From: Actinomycetota bacterium
GTDB taxonomy: Bacteria; Actinomycetota; Actinomycetes; Actinomycetales; Microbacteriaceae
Length of the DNA stretch: 9,941 nt
Assembly: GCA_016870695.1 (NCBI GenBank)
Contig: VGAV01000061.1
Coordinates: forward strand, 1 to 9,941
Direction of reading: 5' to 3'
Part shown: one piece after another, positions 1 through 6,656 of the stretch
Layout: each line of letters begins with the position of its first letter
How positions within the stretch are numbered: position 1 is the stretch's first letter
Notes under the pieces: generated by a model
The model's database searches: none
What the model saw: the letters and a program-made list of their open reading frames with translations, nothing else
What the model was told of the DNA's origin: nothing
Program-made: the position numbers and the translations under genes

Positions 1-589
1 TCGTCGTGTGCGCGTAGAGCTGTCCCGCCCCGCCGGTGGCGAGGACGACGGCATCGGCCCGGAGCTCGGCCGTCGCTCCGTCCACGACGAGGGTCACGCC
101 GGCGACACGTCCGTCGACGAGGAGGAGGTCCCGGAGGGCGGCGTGCTCCCGCACCTCGATCCCGGCCGCGCGCACCGCGGTGCCGAGTGCGCCCTGGATC
201 TCCGCACCGGTGGCGTCGCCGCCCGCGTGCAGGACCCGTGGCGTCCCGTGGGCGGCCTCGAGCCCCCGGGCGAGATCTCCGTCCGCGGTCCGGTCGAACG
301 CGACCCCCCGACGGACGAGCTCGTCGATCCGGTCCGGGCCGGCGGAGACCAGCACGTGGACGGCGGCGTCGTCCGCGAGTCCCGCGCCGGCCCGCAGCGT
401 GTCGGCGGCGTGGGCGTCGACGGAGTCGCCGGGGGAGGTCACCGCGGCGATCCCGCCCTGGGCCCACCGCGTGTTGGTGTCGGCGAGGGCGCCCTTGGTG
501 ACGACCGTGACGTCGGCCCCGGCCTCGTGCGCGTGCAGCGCGGCCGTGAGCCCGGCGATGCCGCTGCCGACGACGACGACGGTGGTCAT
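1..589 (-). CDS. nadB: L-aspartate oxidase NadB (N-terminal 196 residues, cut by window edge)
   Basis: FAD-dependent oxidase that turns L-aspartate into iminoaspartate, the first step of de novo NAD synthesis; NadA uses the product. The reading frame is open from the ATG at 589-587 to the window edge. Visible family motifs are the dinucleotide-binding GSGIAG (residues 8-13), RWAQGGIAAV (41-50), the active-site stretch EAAHGTPRVLHAGGDATG (111-128) and ATGGAGQLY (184-192), in the spacing expected of NadB rather than of succinate dehydrogenase. The start is fixed by the ATGA overlap with the nadA stop (TGA 588-586), which implies translational coupling. The remaining two thirds, with the rest of the FAD/fumarate-reductase-like domain and the helical C-terminus, lie outside the window; nadC would be the usual next gene but cannot be seen. 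Confidence 0.95.
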   Translation of the reverse strand, partial: MTTVVVVGSGIAGLTAALHAHEAGADVTVVTKGALADTNTRWAQGGIAAVTSPGDSVDAHAADTLRAGAGLADDAAVHVLVSAGPDRIDELVRRGVAFDRTADGDLARGLEAAHGTPRVLHAGGDATGAEIQGALGTAVRAAGIEVREHAALRDLLLVDGRVAGVTLVVDGATAELRADAVVLATGGAGQLYAHTT

Positions 590-1917
590 TTCACGGCGCC
601 GTGCGGCTGAGCGGCGAGCATGCGCTCGAGGGCGACGGTGGCGGGGCCGGCGACCGAGGACGGGACCGTGATGCGGTTGACGACCTCGCCGGCCACGAGC
701 GACTCCAGGACCCAGGCGAGGTAGCCCGGGTGGATGCGGTACATGGTGGAGCACGGGCAGACGACGGGGTCGAGGCAGAAGATCTCGTGCTGCGGATACT
801 GTGCGGCCAGGCGCTGCACGAGGTTGATCTCGGTCCCGACGGCGAAGGTCGTCGGCTCGGTCGCCGCCCCGATGGCTTTGCGGATCACGTCGGTGGACCC
901 GGCCTCGTCCGCGGCGTCGACGACCTCCATCGGGCATTCGGGGTGCACGATGACGCGCACGCCGGGGTGCTCGGCGCGCGCCTTGTCGATCTGGTCGACG
1001 GTGAAGCGGCGGTGGACCGAGCAGAAGCCGTGCCAGAGGATGACGCGGCTGTCGTCGATGGCCTCGGGCGAGGAGCCGCCGAGCGGCTTGCGCGGGTTCC
1101 ACATCGGCATCCGGTCCAGGGGGACGCCCATCGCCTTGGCGGTGTTGCGGCCCAGGTGCTGGTCCGGGAAGAACAGGACCCGACGGCCCCGTTCGAACGC
1201 CCACTCGAGGACGGTCCGCGCGTTCGACGAGGTGCACACGATCCCGCCGTGCCGACCGACGAAGCCCTTGATGGCGGCGCTGGAGTTCATGTAGGTGACG
1301 GGGATCACGGGGAGCAGGCCGGCGGCATCCGGGGTCTCCAGGTCGCCCAGCACGTCCGCGAGCTGCTCCCAGCACTCCTCGACCTGGTCGATGTCGGCCA
1401 TGTCGGCCATCGAGCAGCCGGCCGCCAGGTTCGGCAGGATCACGGCCTGCTCGGGCCGGGAGAGCAGGTCCGCGGTCTCGGCCATGAAGTGGACGCCGCA
1501 GAAGACGATGGCCTCCGCCTCGGGACGGGACGTGGCGGCGCCGGCGAGCTGGAAGGAGTCGCCCACGTAGTCCGCGTGCCGGACGACCTCTTCACGCTGA
1601 TAGAAGTGCCCGAGGACGACGACCCGGTCGCCGAGGGTGGCCTTGGCCGCGCGGATGCGGGCGTCCAGCTCCTCGTCCGAGGCCTCCCGGTACGCGGCCG
1701 GCAGCTCGCCCTGTCGCGGTGCGCCGGTGGGGATGACGTCGCCCATCGAGGAGCCGGGACCGTAGCCCGGGCGGGTGTCGAAGTCCCACGGGCCGACGGC
1801 GAGGTCCGTCGAGCACGTGCTGTCCGTCGACGCGCCGGAGACGATCGCCTGGATGGCGTGGTCGACGGAGGGGTCGGTCGCCGGGCGGGACTGCAGGGTG
1901 AGGGGTGTCGCACTCAT
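586..1917 (-). CDS. nadA: Quinolinate synthase NadA, long actinobacterial form
   Basis: [4Fe-4S] enzyme that condenses iminoaspartate with dihydroxyacetone phosphate to quinolinate in NAD synthesis. The 443-residue protein shows three similar quinolinate-synthase repeats with the expected signatures: GHFYQREEVV (103-112), GVHFMAETAD (141-150), LPNLAAGCSMADMAD (161-175), CTSSNA (228-233), FPDQHLGRNTA (250-260), HPECPMEVVD (325-334), GTEINLV (361-367) and CPCSTMYRIHP (387-397). Cluster ligand candidates are C168, C299 (HGFCSVH) and one cysteine of the C387-P-C389 pair. It is about 90 residues longer than the E. coli enzyme because of an N-terminal extension, as is usual in actinobacteria; M58 is an alternative start but leaves a long gap to the upstream gene. 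Eleven bases separate it from the regulator gene, and its stop overlaps nadB by ATGA, so the three form one operon. Confidence 0.96.
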   Translation of the reverse strand: MSATPLTLQSRPATDPSVDHAIQAIVSGASTDSTCSTDLAVGPWDFDTRPGYGPGSSMGDVIPTGAPRQGELPAAYREASDEELDARIRAAKATLGDRVVVLGHFYQREEVVRHADYVGDSFQLAGAATSRPEAEAIVFCGVHFMAETADLLSRPEQAVILPNLAAGCSMADMADIDQVEECWEQLADVLGDLETPDAAGLLPVIPVTYMNSSAAIKGFVGRHGGIVCTSSNARTVLEWAFERGRRVLFFPDQHLGRNTAKAMGVPLDRMPMWNPRKPLGGSSPEAIDDSRVILWHGFCSVHRRFTVDQIDKARAEHPGVRVIVHPECPMEVVDAADEAGSTDVIRKAIGAATEPTTFAVGTEINLVQRLAAQYPQHEIFCLDPVVCPCSTMYRIHPGYLAWVLESLVAGEVVNRITVPSSVAGPATVALERMLAAQPHGAVK

Positions 1918-1928
1918 GGGTGTTCCGA

Positions 1929-2660
1929 TCAGGGACGGGTGAGCGGGCCGCGATCGGCCAGCTCGACATCACGGTTGTAGCGGTACAGGCGGGCGGGACG
2001 GTGGCTGCCGGTACGGAAGCGCTCCGTCGGGATGAGGGTGTTCGAGGTGTCGACCTGACGACGGAAGTTCGCCGGGTCGAGGCGGCGGCCGAGGATCGTC
2101 TCGGTGACCTCGCGCAGGTCGGCGAGGGTGAACTCGTCCGGGAGCAGTCCGTGGGCGATCCGGCTGTAGCCGACCTTGTTGCGCAGTCGCCACAGCGTGT
2201 ACTCGACGATGTCGTTGTGGTCGAACGCCAGCGCGGGCAGCCGCGTCGCATCGAACCATTCGACGTTCTCGGGGGCGTCCCCGTCGCGGGCGTGCGCGGC
2301 GACCTGGGCATCGACCTCGTCGGCCCGCAGCAGCGCCCAGTACAGGATCGACACCACGCGCGTGGGGGAGCGGTCGACCGCGCCGAACGCGTACAGCTGC
2401 TCCAGGTAGCTCGGGGTGAGTCCCGTCGTCTCGGCGAGGGTGCGGGATGCCGCGGCATCCAGGCTCTCGTCCGGGGCGAGCCATCCACCGGGCAGTGCCC
2501 ACCGGCCGCCGAACGGATCGCGCGTGCGGCGGACGAGGGGGAGCGACAGCACCGGGTCGTCGTGCTCCCCCCGGCGGACACTGAAGATCACGGTCGAGAC
2601 CGCGACGCGGATGCCGTCGTCGCGGGTGGTGTCGAGCTCACTTCGTGTCATGGTGACCAT
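1929..2660 (-). CDS. nrtR: NrtR-family Nudix-like transcriptional regulator of NAD synthesis
   Basis: Predicted repressor of the nad operon it heads. NrtR proteins join a Nudix-fold sensor of NAD-related ligands to a C-terminal winged helix that binds DNA. Here residues about 18-160 are the Nudix domain and 172-230 the winged helix (LLPDEFTLADLREV, DPANFRRQV, GSHRPARLYRYNR), the layout of the family. The Nudix box at 59-81 is degenerate: the catalytic REUxEExGU reads RTLAETTGL, with T74 and T78 in place of glutamates, so hydrolysis is probably lost while ligand binding may remain. Two starts are possible: ATG at 2660 or, three codons in, ATG at 2651. GGAG at 2666-2663 is 2 bases from the first and 11 from the second, so neither is ideal. 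The gene is co-directional with nadA, 11 bases away, which supports the role. Confidence 0.88.
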   Translation of the reverse strand: MVTMTRSELDTTRDDGIRVAVSTVIFSVRRGEHDDPVLSLPLVRRTRDPFGGRWALPGGWLAPDESLDAAASRTLAETTGLTPSYLEQLYAFGAVDRSPTRVVSILYWALLRADEVDAQVAAHARDGDAPENVEWFDATRLPALAFDHNDIVEYTLWRLRNKVGYSRIAHGLLPDEFTLADLREVTETILGRRLDPANFRRQVDTSNTLIPTERFRTGSHRPARLYRYNRDVELADRGPLTRP

Positions 2661-2672
2661 ATCTCCGCGACG

Positions 2673-2702
2673 ATCTTAGTGTCATATCGACTCGAAGGGC
2701 AA
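2673..2702 (-). promoter_or_regulatory. Candidate promoter of nrtR-nadA-nadB
   Basis: On the minus strand TTGCCC (2702-2697) and TAAGAT (2678-2673) sit 18 bases apart, each matching four of six bases of the sigma-70 consensus. Transcription would begin near 2666, giving a leader of only about six bases before the ATG at 2660. The call rests on sequence likeness alone. Confidence 0.35.
2675..2697. promoter_or_regulatory. Candidate NrtR operator (23-bp dyad)
   Basis: CTTAGTGTC (2675-2683) and GACTCGAAG (2689-2697) form an inverted repeat with seven of nine arm positions paired around a 5-base spacer. It overlaps the predicted -10 and the spacer of the minus-strand promoter, the position expected of an autorepressor site for the regulator encoded just downstream. 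NrtR proteins bind palindromes of about this size. The exact consensus for this lineage is not known to me, so assignment to NrtR is inference. Confidence 0.4.
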
Positions 2703-2769
2703 AGCCTCGTCGCTCCGGCTGTCTCACAGGGGTGAGCCGTACGCTGGCCGGAGGACTCTGGAGGTGCGG

Positions 2770-3945
2770 ATGCCGATCATCGACATCGCCCTGATCGCGC
2801 TGCTGGCGATCGCTTTCATCGTGGGCATCGCCCGTGGCTTCCTCGCCACGGTCGGCTTCTTCGCCGGTCTCGCCGTCGGCGGGATCGCGGCCTACTGGGT
2901 CACCCCGCTCGTCGCGCAGTACGTGACGGACCCGCAGTGGCGCGGCGCCGCCATCCTCGGCGCGGGCGTCCTGCTGCTGATCATCGGCGCCGGCATCGGC
3001 AGCGCCATCGGCCGCGCGGCGCGGCGCGGCGTCGACCGCATCAAGCTGCGCGTCCCCGAACGACTCCTCGGCGGGGCGATGAACCTGGCCGCCGGGGCGC
3101 TGGCCCTGTCCTTCATCGCGGGCGCGATCACGACCGCCGGCATGCCGGTCATCTCCGCCGCCCTCGCCTCGTCGACGGTCGTCCGCACCATCGACCGCAT
3201 CACCCCGGAACCCGTGCGGGTCGCGCTCGCCGAGATCCGCGGAACGATCCTCGGCGACGGCATCCCGCGCCTGGGCGAGCTGATCGAGATCGGCGAGATC
3301 CCGACGGCTCCCGAGATCGCGCTCGACGACCCCGCGCTCACCCAGGCGGCGCAGTCCGTGGCCCGCATCAGCGGCACCGCGTACGCGTGCGGCATCACCG
3401 CCAGCGGGACCGGGTTCGTCGTCGCGGACGACCGCGTCGTCACCAACGCGCACGTGGTCGCGGGAGTGGACGTGCCGCTCGTCGAGCTCCCCGGACAGGT
3501 GGCCCGCGAAGGCCGCGTCGTGTACTTCGACCCGAACGACGATCTCGCCGTGATCGCGGTGGACGGATTGGATGCCACCCCCCTGACGGTCGTCCCGACC
3601 CTCGGCGTCGGCGCGGCGGCGGTCGTGCAGGGCTATCCGTACGGCGGTCCGTTCACCTCCGGCAGCGCCCAGGTGCTGTCGGTGGGGACCGTGCCGGTGC
3701 CCGACATCTACGGCACGGCGACCGCTCCGCGCGACATCTACGCCCTCGGCGGCATCGTGCGACCGGGTAACTCCGGGGGACCACTGATGACGCCGTCGGG
3801 TGAAGTCGCGGGTGTGGTCTTCGCCCGCAGCGAGAACGACGAGAACGTCGGCTACGCCATGACGACGACCGAGCTCGACCCCGTCCTCGCCCAGGCGGGC
3901 GCGCTCTCCGCGGCCGTTCCCTCCGGGAGCTGCACGACCGACTGA
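2770..3945 (+). CDS. marP: MarP-like membrane serine protease (CvpA-type membrane domain + trypsin-like domain)
   Basis: Membrane-anchored periplasmic serine protease. In Mycobacterium tuberculosis MarP supports acid and oxidative stress resistance by processing a cell-wall hydrolase. The 391-residue protein has four hydrophobic segments at roughly 4-20, 24-44, 59-81 and 102-124 (CvpA/colicin V production-like region), a linker, then a chymotrypsin-like domain from about 190. The triad is intact: H228 (TNAHVV), D258 (NDDLAV), S335 (GNSGGP). C207 and C388 sit where MarP has its activity-controlling disulfide, and the length is close to MarP's 397. I chose ATG 2770 because GGAGG (2760-2764) lies 5 bases upstream. 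A GTG at 2764 with GGAGG (2750-2754) 9 bases before it would add two residues and cannot be excluded. It is divergent from nrtR and probably transcribed alone. The symbol is by likeness to the mycobacterial gene. Confidence 0.9.
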   Translation: MPIIDIALIALLAIAFIVGIARGFLATVGFFAGLAVGGIAAYWVTPLVAQYVTDPQWRGAAILGAGVLLLIIGAGIGSAIGRAARRGVDRIKLRVPERLLGGAMNLAAGALALSFIAGAITTAGMPVISAALASSTVVRTIDRITPEPVRVALAEIRGTILGDGIPRLGELIEIGEIPTAPEIALDDPALTQAAQSVARISGTAYACGITASGTGFVVADDRVVTNAHVVAGVDVPLVELPGQVAREGRVVYFDPNDDLAVIAVDGLDATPLTVVPTLGVGAAAVVQGYPYGGPFTSGSAQVLSVGTVPVPDIYGTATAPRDIYALGGIVRPGNSGGPLMTPSGEVAGVVFARSENDENVGYAMTTTELDPVLAQAGALSAAVPSGSCTTD

Positions 3946-4002
3946 GCCGGTATCACCCGCGCGCCGCCGCTCCGCGTCTTCCCGGACTCGCCAGCCGGGG
4001 GT

Positions 4003-4034
4003 GCATACCGTCGCCGCGTGGATGAACGGTATGC
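4003..4034. repeat. Perfect 9-bp inverted repeat around the operon start
   Basis: GCATACCGT (4003-4011) and ACGGTATGC (4026-4034) are exact inverted copies 14 bases apart. The left arm contains the predicted -10; the right arm lies inside codons 3-6 of the first gene. If the transcript is leaderless the left arm is not transcribed, so this would act as a DNA operator and not as an RNA hairpin. No regulator for it is encoded in the window. Confidence 0.6.
4006..4018 (+). promoter_or_regulatory. Candidate leaderless promoter of the effector operon
   Basis: TACCGT (4006-4011) fits the actinobacterial -10 pattern TAnnnT and ends six bases before the GTG at 4018. The next gene has no clear ribosome binding site; the closest purine run, near 3997-4001, is about 16 bases away. 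A transcript starting on the G of GTG, leaderless as is common in actinobacteria, would explain both facts. No convincing -35 is visible. Confidence 0.4.
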
Positions 4035-4356
4035 GATCGACCCAGCGGGGTTCCTCGACCTCTCCTCCGTCGTGGCGAAGGGGCTCGACGAGCTGAGGCG
4101 GACGGTGGATGCCGCGCGCTCCGCGCTGCGCGACGTCGGCGAGGCGCTCTCCCGGGCGAACGGTCTCGCCGGCGCGTACGAGTCGCTGACCGGACCGGTG
4201 GGGCGCGGCTGCCGGGCGGCGGTCGAGCACGGGGGAGCGGTCCTGGGGGCGGCGCAGGAGGCGGTCGCCGCCTTCTGCCGGGCGGACGCGGAGATGGCGG
4301 CCGAAGCCACCCGGGGCGAGACGGCGAGCGGCGCGGATGGATGGCGTCCATGGTGA
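4018..4356 (+). CDS. Small helical WXG100-like / T7SS partner-type protein
   Basis: A 112-residue, cysteine-poor, alanine-rich protein with no signal peptide. It is predicted to form two long helices (about 12-47 and 60-98) joined by a turn at AYESLTGP (53-60), the build of WXG100/EspC-like and Lap-type proteins. Near the end of helix 2 is F86-C-R-A-D90, matching the FxxxD / YxxxD export motif of type VII secretion substrates and their partners. It overlaps the following hydrolase gene by 16 bases, so the two are translated together. I infer that it is the helical partner or targeting factor for the hydrolase's N-terminal hairpin. The start is GTG 4018, placed by the leaderless-type -10; an ATG at 4022 is out of frame. 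I do not recognise a named family, and the assignment rests on fold, motif and context. Confidence 0.65.
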   Translation: MDERYAIDPAGFLDLSSVVAKGLDELRRTVDAARSALRDVGEALSRANGLAGAYESLTGPVGRGCRAAVEHGGAVLGAAQEAVAAFCRADAEMAAEATRGETASGADGWRPW

Positions 4357-6098
4357 CCTCTGCCGCCGACGTCCCGGACCTGCCGATAGATCCGCAGGCG
4401 CTGACCGCCGAGGTCGAGCGGCTGCGGTCCGGCGCGGCGGCCGTGCACGCGGCGTCCACGGATGTGTCGTCGGCGTGGAACGGTCTGCCCGCAACGGTCG
4501 AGTCGCCGCAGACCACCGAGCTGCTGTCGCAGATGCAGACCGTGCACGAAGCGATGACGGCGACAGTGGAGATGTCGGTGCAGGTCGCGGACATCCTCGA
4601 CCAGGTGGCGGAGCAGATGCTGAGACTGAAGCAGCAGCGCGACCAGCTCGCTGGTGAGGTGGAGGCGCACCAACGGATGGTCGCTGCCCTGGACATCGAC
4701 GAGGCTTCCCCGGGCGCCGGGACGGATCTCCAGGAACAGAGCCGGCACCTCCGTCGACAGATCGACGCCGTCATCGACGAGGCCCGCTCGGACCTCGCGC
4801 GGCTCGGAGTGCCGCCGTGGGCGGTGGCGCGATTCGGCGACCGCGCCGTGACCGTCGGGCCACCGGTGCCGTTCGCGACGCGGGCGGCGGCGTTCACCGA
4901 CGATACGACGTTGATCTACCTCGCGGCGCTCGCCGCGGGAGACGCCCGCCACGTCGAGGACCTTCTGCGCCGGCATCCGGAGTGGCGGGACCTCCTCGAG
5001 AACAAGCCGCCGTCCGCGGAGGCCGTCCGGCAGTGGTGGGACACGCTCGACGATCGCGCGCGCGCCGCGCTCGTGGCGGGGGCGCCGGAACTGGTGGGCG
5101 CGCTGGGCGGGGTCCCCCCGCTCGACCGCGTGGCCGCGAACCGGCGCAACGCCCAACGTCGACGCGCGGAGGCGGCGGCGGAGTTGGCCCGACTGGACGC
5201 GCCGGGGGAGTTCGAGCGGGACGCGGCGAATCTCGGACCGGACGCCGCCGAGACGGTGCGGGTCGAGCGGCGCGCCGCCGTCGACCGGCTCCGCGCGGAG
5301 ATCGCGTACCTCGACCGCGTCGATAAGGGTGAGGTCCAGCTCTTCCTCTTCCGGCCCGAGGACGACGAGATCGTCGAGATGATCGGCACGCCCGGCCCCG
5401 ACACGAAGCGCGTCCTGACGTACGTGCCCGGCACCTTCACCACACGTCATTCGTTCTATCGCAACGAGGTGCAGCAGGTGGCCGGGTGGCTCGTAGACGA
5501 AGGCGCCGTCGACGTCGCCTTCGTCTGGAAGGGTGCGGAGTTCCCCGGCGATGACGAGATGCCCGGCGTGGCCGGGCAGGTCGGGGGACTTCTCGAGGCC
5601 AACGAGCAGGACCGTGCCGCACCCGCAGCGGACGCTCTCCGTCTCTTCCGTGAAGAGGTCGACCGTGACGCGGCCTTAGGAGCGGCGACGCAGATCGGCA
5701 TGGGTCACAGCTGGGGACTCGTTCCCCTGACGGGGAGCGAGGGCGCTGGTGTGCACTACGACCAGGTGCACTCGCTCGCCGGGGCGTGGGTCCCGCAGGG
5801 GTGGCATCCCGATGCGGACACGCGATACTCGCACTGGAGTTACGTGGACGGCCTTTCTGTCGCGCAGGACTTCCTCCCGGTCGGGGAGGGGCGGAACCCC
5901 GATGTCGTCTCGTCCTTCGACTCGCACGTCTTCGAACTGCCCGGTGACTTCAAAGTCTCGTTCCAAGACCCCACGGTGCCCGACCCGACATTCGTGCCCC
6001 TCACGACCCATCCGCTTCGCAATCACAACTTGATCGCCAGCAGCAGTCGCGAGAATGAGCATGTCCTCGCCTCTATTGCGGAGGCGATGAAGCGATGA
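4341..6098 (+). CDS. WxG-hairpin + Abhydrolase_8 (DUF1023-type) hydrolase, putative T7SS effector
   Basis: A 585-residue protein without a signal peptide. Residues 15-115 form an amphipathic helical hairpin with W46-N-G48 at the turn, followed by coiled coil to about 150: a WXG100-like module. Residues about 220-270 match the segment that precedes actinobacterial DUF1023 hydrolases (WWDTLDDRARAAL, GGVPPLDRVAANR), then a charged coiled coil (265-330). The alpha/beta hydrolase core starts near 332 with YVPGTFTT (361-368) and the nucleophile elbow GHSWG (455-459, Ser457), followed by VHSLAGAW (476-483). Acid and His candidates (H562 in RNHNLIAS) are less sure. Substrate is unknown; an esterase or lipase is the family guess. 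It starts at ATG 4341 inside the upstream gene; ATG 4350 is an alternative. Its stop overlaps the first lipoprotein by ATGA. GC falls towards the 3' end, and decayed copies of its 3' part recur at 6593 and 7173. The effector role is inferred. Confidence 0.75.
   Translation: MASMVTSAADVPDLPIDPQALTAEVERLRSGAAAVHAASTDVSSAWNGLPATVESPQTTELLSQMQTVHEAMTATVEMSVQVADILDQVAEQMLRLKQQRDQLAGEVEAHQRMVAALDIDEASPGAGTDLQEQSRHLRRQIDAVIDEARSDLARLGVPPWAVARFGDRAVTVGPPVPFATRAAAFTDDTTLIYLAALAAGDARHVEDLLRRHPEWRDLLENKPPSAEAVRQWWDTLDDRARAALVAGAPELVGALGGVPPLDRVAANRRNAQRRRAEAAAELARLDAPGEFERDAANLGPDAAETVRVERRAAVDRLRAEIAYLDRVDKGEVQLFLFRPEDDEIVEMIGTPGPDTKRVLTYVPGTFTTRHSFYRNEVQQVAGWLVDEGAVDVAFVWKGAEFPGDDEMPGVAGQVGGLLEANEQDRAAPAADALRLFREEVDRDAALGAATQIGMGHSWGLVPLTGSEGAGVHYDQVHSLAGAWVPQGWHPDADTRYSHWSYVDGLSVAQDFLPVGEGRNPDVVSSFDSHVFELPGDFKVSFQDPTVPDPTFVPLTTHPLRNHNLIASSSRENEHVLASIAEAMKR
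5909..6037 (+). repeat. Direct repeat copy 1 (copy 2 at 7302-7430)
   Basis: These 129 bases of the hydrolase gene recur without gaps at 7302-7430 with seven mismatches that I can count (about 95% identity). Only one alters the protein (K538 to E). Identity stops sharply at the codons for the last 18 or so residues on the right and at a deletion junction on the left. Confidence 0.9.
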
Positions 6099-6592
6099 AG
6101 AAGCGGGTCTCGTTAATCGGATGCGTCGCTGTCTCCCTCATGGCTGCGCTGTCCGGTTGCGTCGTGAAGGAGTCGGTAGTCAATGAGGACCTGACCGTCG
6201 CCGAGGCGAAGTCAGTGACGCAGTCGGTGGAGGTGCGGATCGCTGAATCGGTACCGTCGTCGGTCCGAGGCCCCATCTCACAAAAAGAGACGGGTGTATT
6301 TCTGAGTTGCGGCAAGGGGGGGCATAGCTGGACCGGATCCCTGCGGGCGAGTATCGAGGCCGATCCTGAGCCTGGGGAGGTCCTCGATCCGATAGTTGAT
6401 GAGTTTCGGGATGACCCAGGTTTTCAGGTCGCTCGGTGGCAAGACCAAGGCGACGAACTCGTGGACGTGGCAAGTGATGACGGAGCTTTATGGATCACGC
6501 GCTATAGGCGGGCGGCTGGGGAGATTGTGGTTCATTCTTTTTCCGCCTGTTTTCGTCTTCCTGACGGGATCTGGCCCGGGGATCATTATTGA
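6095..6592 (+). CDS. Lipoprotein 1, putative immunity/partner of the hydrolase
   Basis: A 165-residue lipoprotein: basic start MKKR, hydrophobic stretch, lipobox LSGC with C22 as the lipidated residue, so the mature protein sits on the outer face of the membrane. The mature part shares with the other three lipoproteins the block NEDLTVAEAK (30-39, absent from lipoprotein 2), FLSCGKGGHSWTG (69-81), WITRY, and the C-terminal SACFRLPDGIWPGDHY. The two conserved cysteines (in FLSC and SAC) may form a disulfide. The start ATG overlaps the hydrolase stop as ATGA, and its GGAGG lies inside the hydrolase's last codons (6080-6084), so translation is coupled. I recognise no named family. A membrane-tethered, externally exposed protein coupled one-to-one to a secreted-type lipase fits an immunity lipoprotein; an accessory factor or inhibitor is the alternative. 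Confidence 0.75.
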   Translation: MKKRVSLIGCVAVSLMAALSGCVVKESVVNEDLTVAEAKSVTQSVEVRIAESVPSSVRGPISQKETGVFLSCGKGGHSWTGSLRASIEADPEPGEVLDPIVDEFRDDPGFQVARWQDQGDELVDVASDDGALWITRYRRAAGEIVVHSFSACFRLPDGIWPGDHY

Positions 6593-6656
6593 CTCGAGTA
6601 CGGACGGCGACAATCTCGCGGCGCTGAACCCAATGGCGCGGAAGGTGGCGCCGTAA
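6593..6656 (+). pseudogene. Remnant of a hydrolase 3' tail (last ~21 codons only)
   Basis: The bases directly after lipoprotein 1 contain an open frame reading DSSTDGDNLAALN and then eight more residues to a TAA at 6654-6656. This aligns with the end of the decayed hydrolase copy before lipoprotein 3 (SDSDENLVALN) and, more loosely, with the end of the intact hydrolase (SSSRENEHVLA). The frame has no start of its own. Its TAA overlaps the ATG of lipoprotein 2 (TAATG), the same coupling seen at the intact pair. I read it as the last fragment of a third hydrolase copy whose body was deleted. The match is short, so confidence is moderate. Confidence 0.6.

Noticed and set aside
601..1980. Long plus-strand open frame opposite nadA
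   Set aside because: Antisense shadow of nadA in high-GC sequence; the product has no recognisable motif, whereas the opposite strand is clearly NadA.
2650..2660. ATGGTGACCAT palindrome at the nrtR start as an operator
   Set aside because: It is explained by coding of Met-Val-Thr-Met with two ATGs; the dyad at 2675-2697 is longer and better placed.
2723..2736. CTCAC / GTGAG inverted repeat upstream of marP
   Set aside because: Short (5 pairs, 4-base loop) and not placed at a recognisable promoter; noted only as a possible site.
3981..3999. CCCGG / CCGGG inverted repeat after marP as a terminator
   Set aside because: Only five pairs with a 9-base loop and no T-run; too weak in this GC-rich background.
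2638..4494. 618-residue minus-strand open frame across marP and the next gene
   Set aside because: It runs antisense to a protease with an intact triad; its arginine/aspartate-rich composition is typical of a shadow frame.
6396..6656. 86-residue open frame overlapping lipoprotein 1 and its 3' gap
   Set aside because: Most of it is an out-of-frame shadow of lipoprotein 1; only the last 21 codons match a hydrolase tail, and they are annotated as a remnant.
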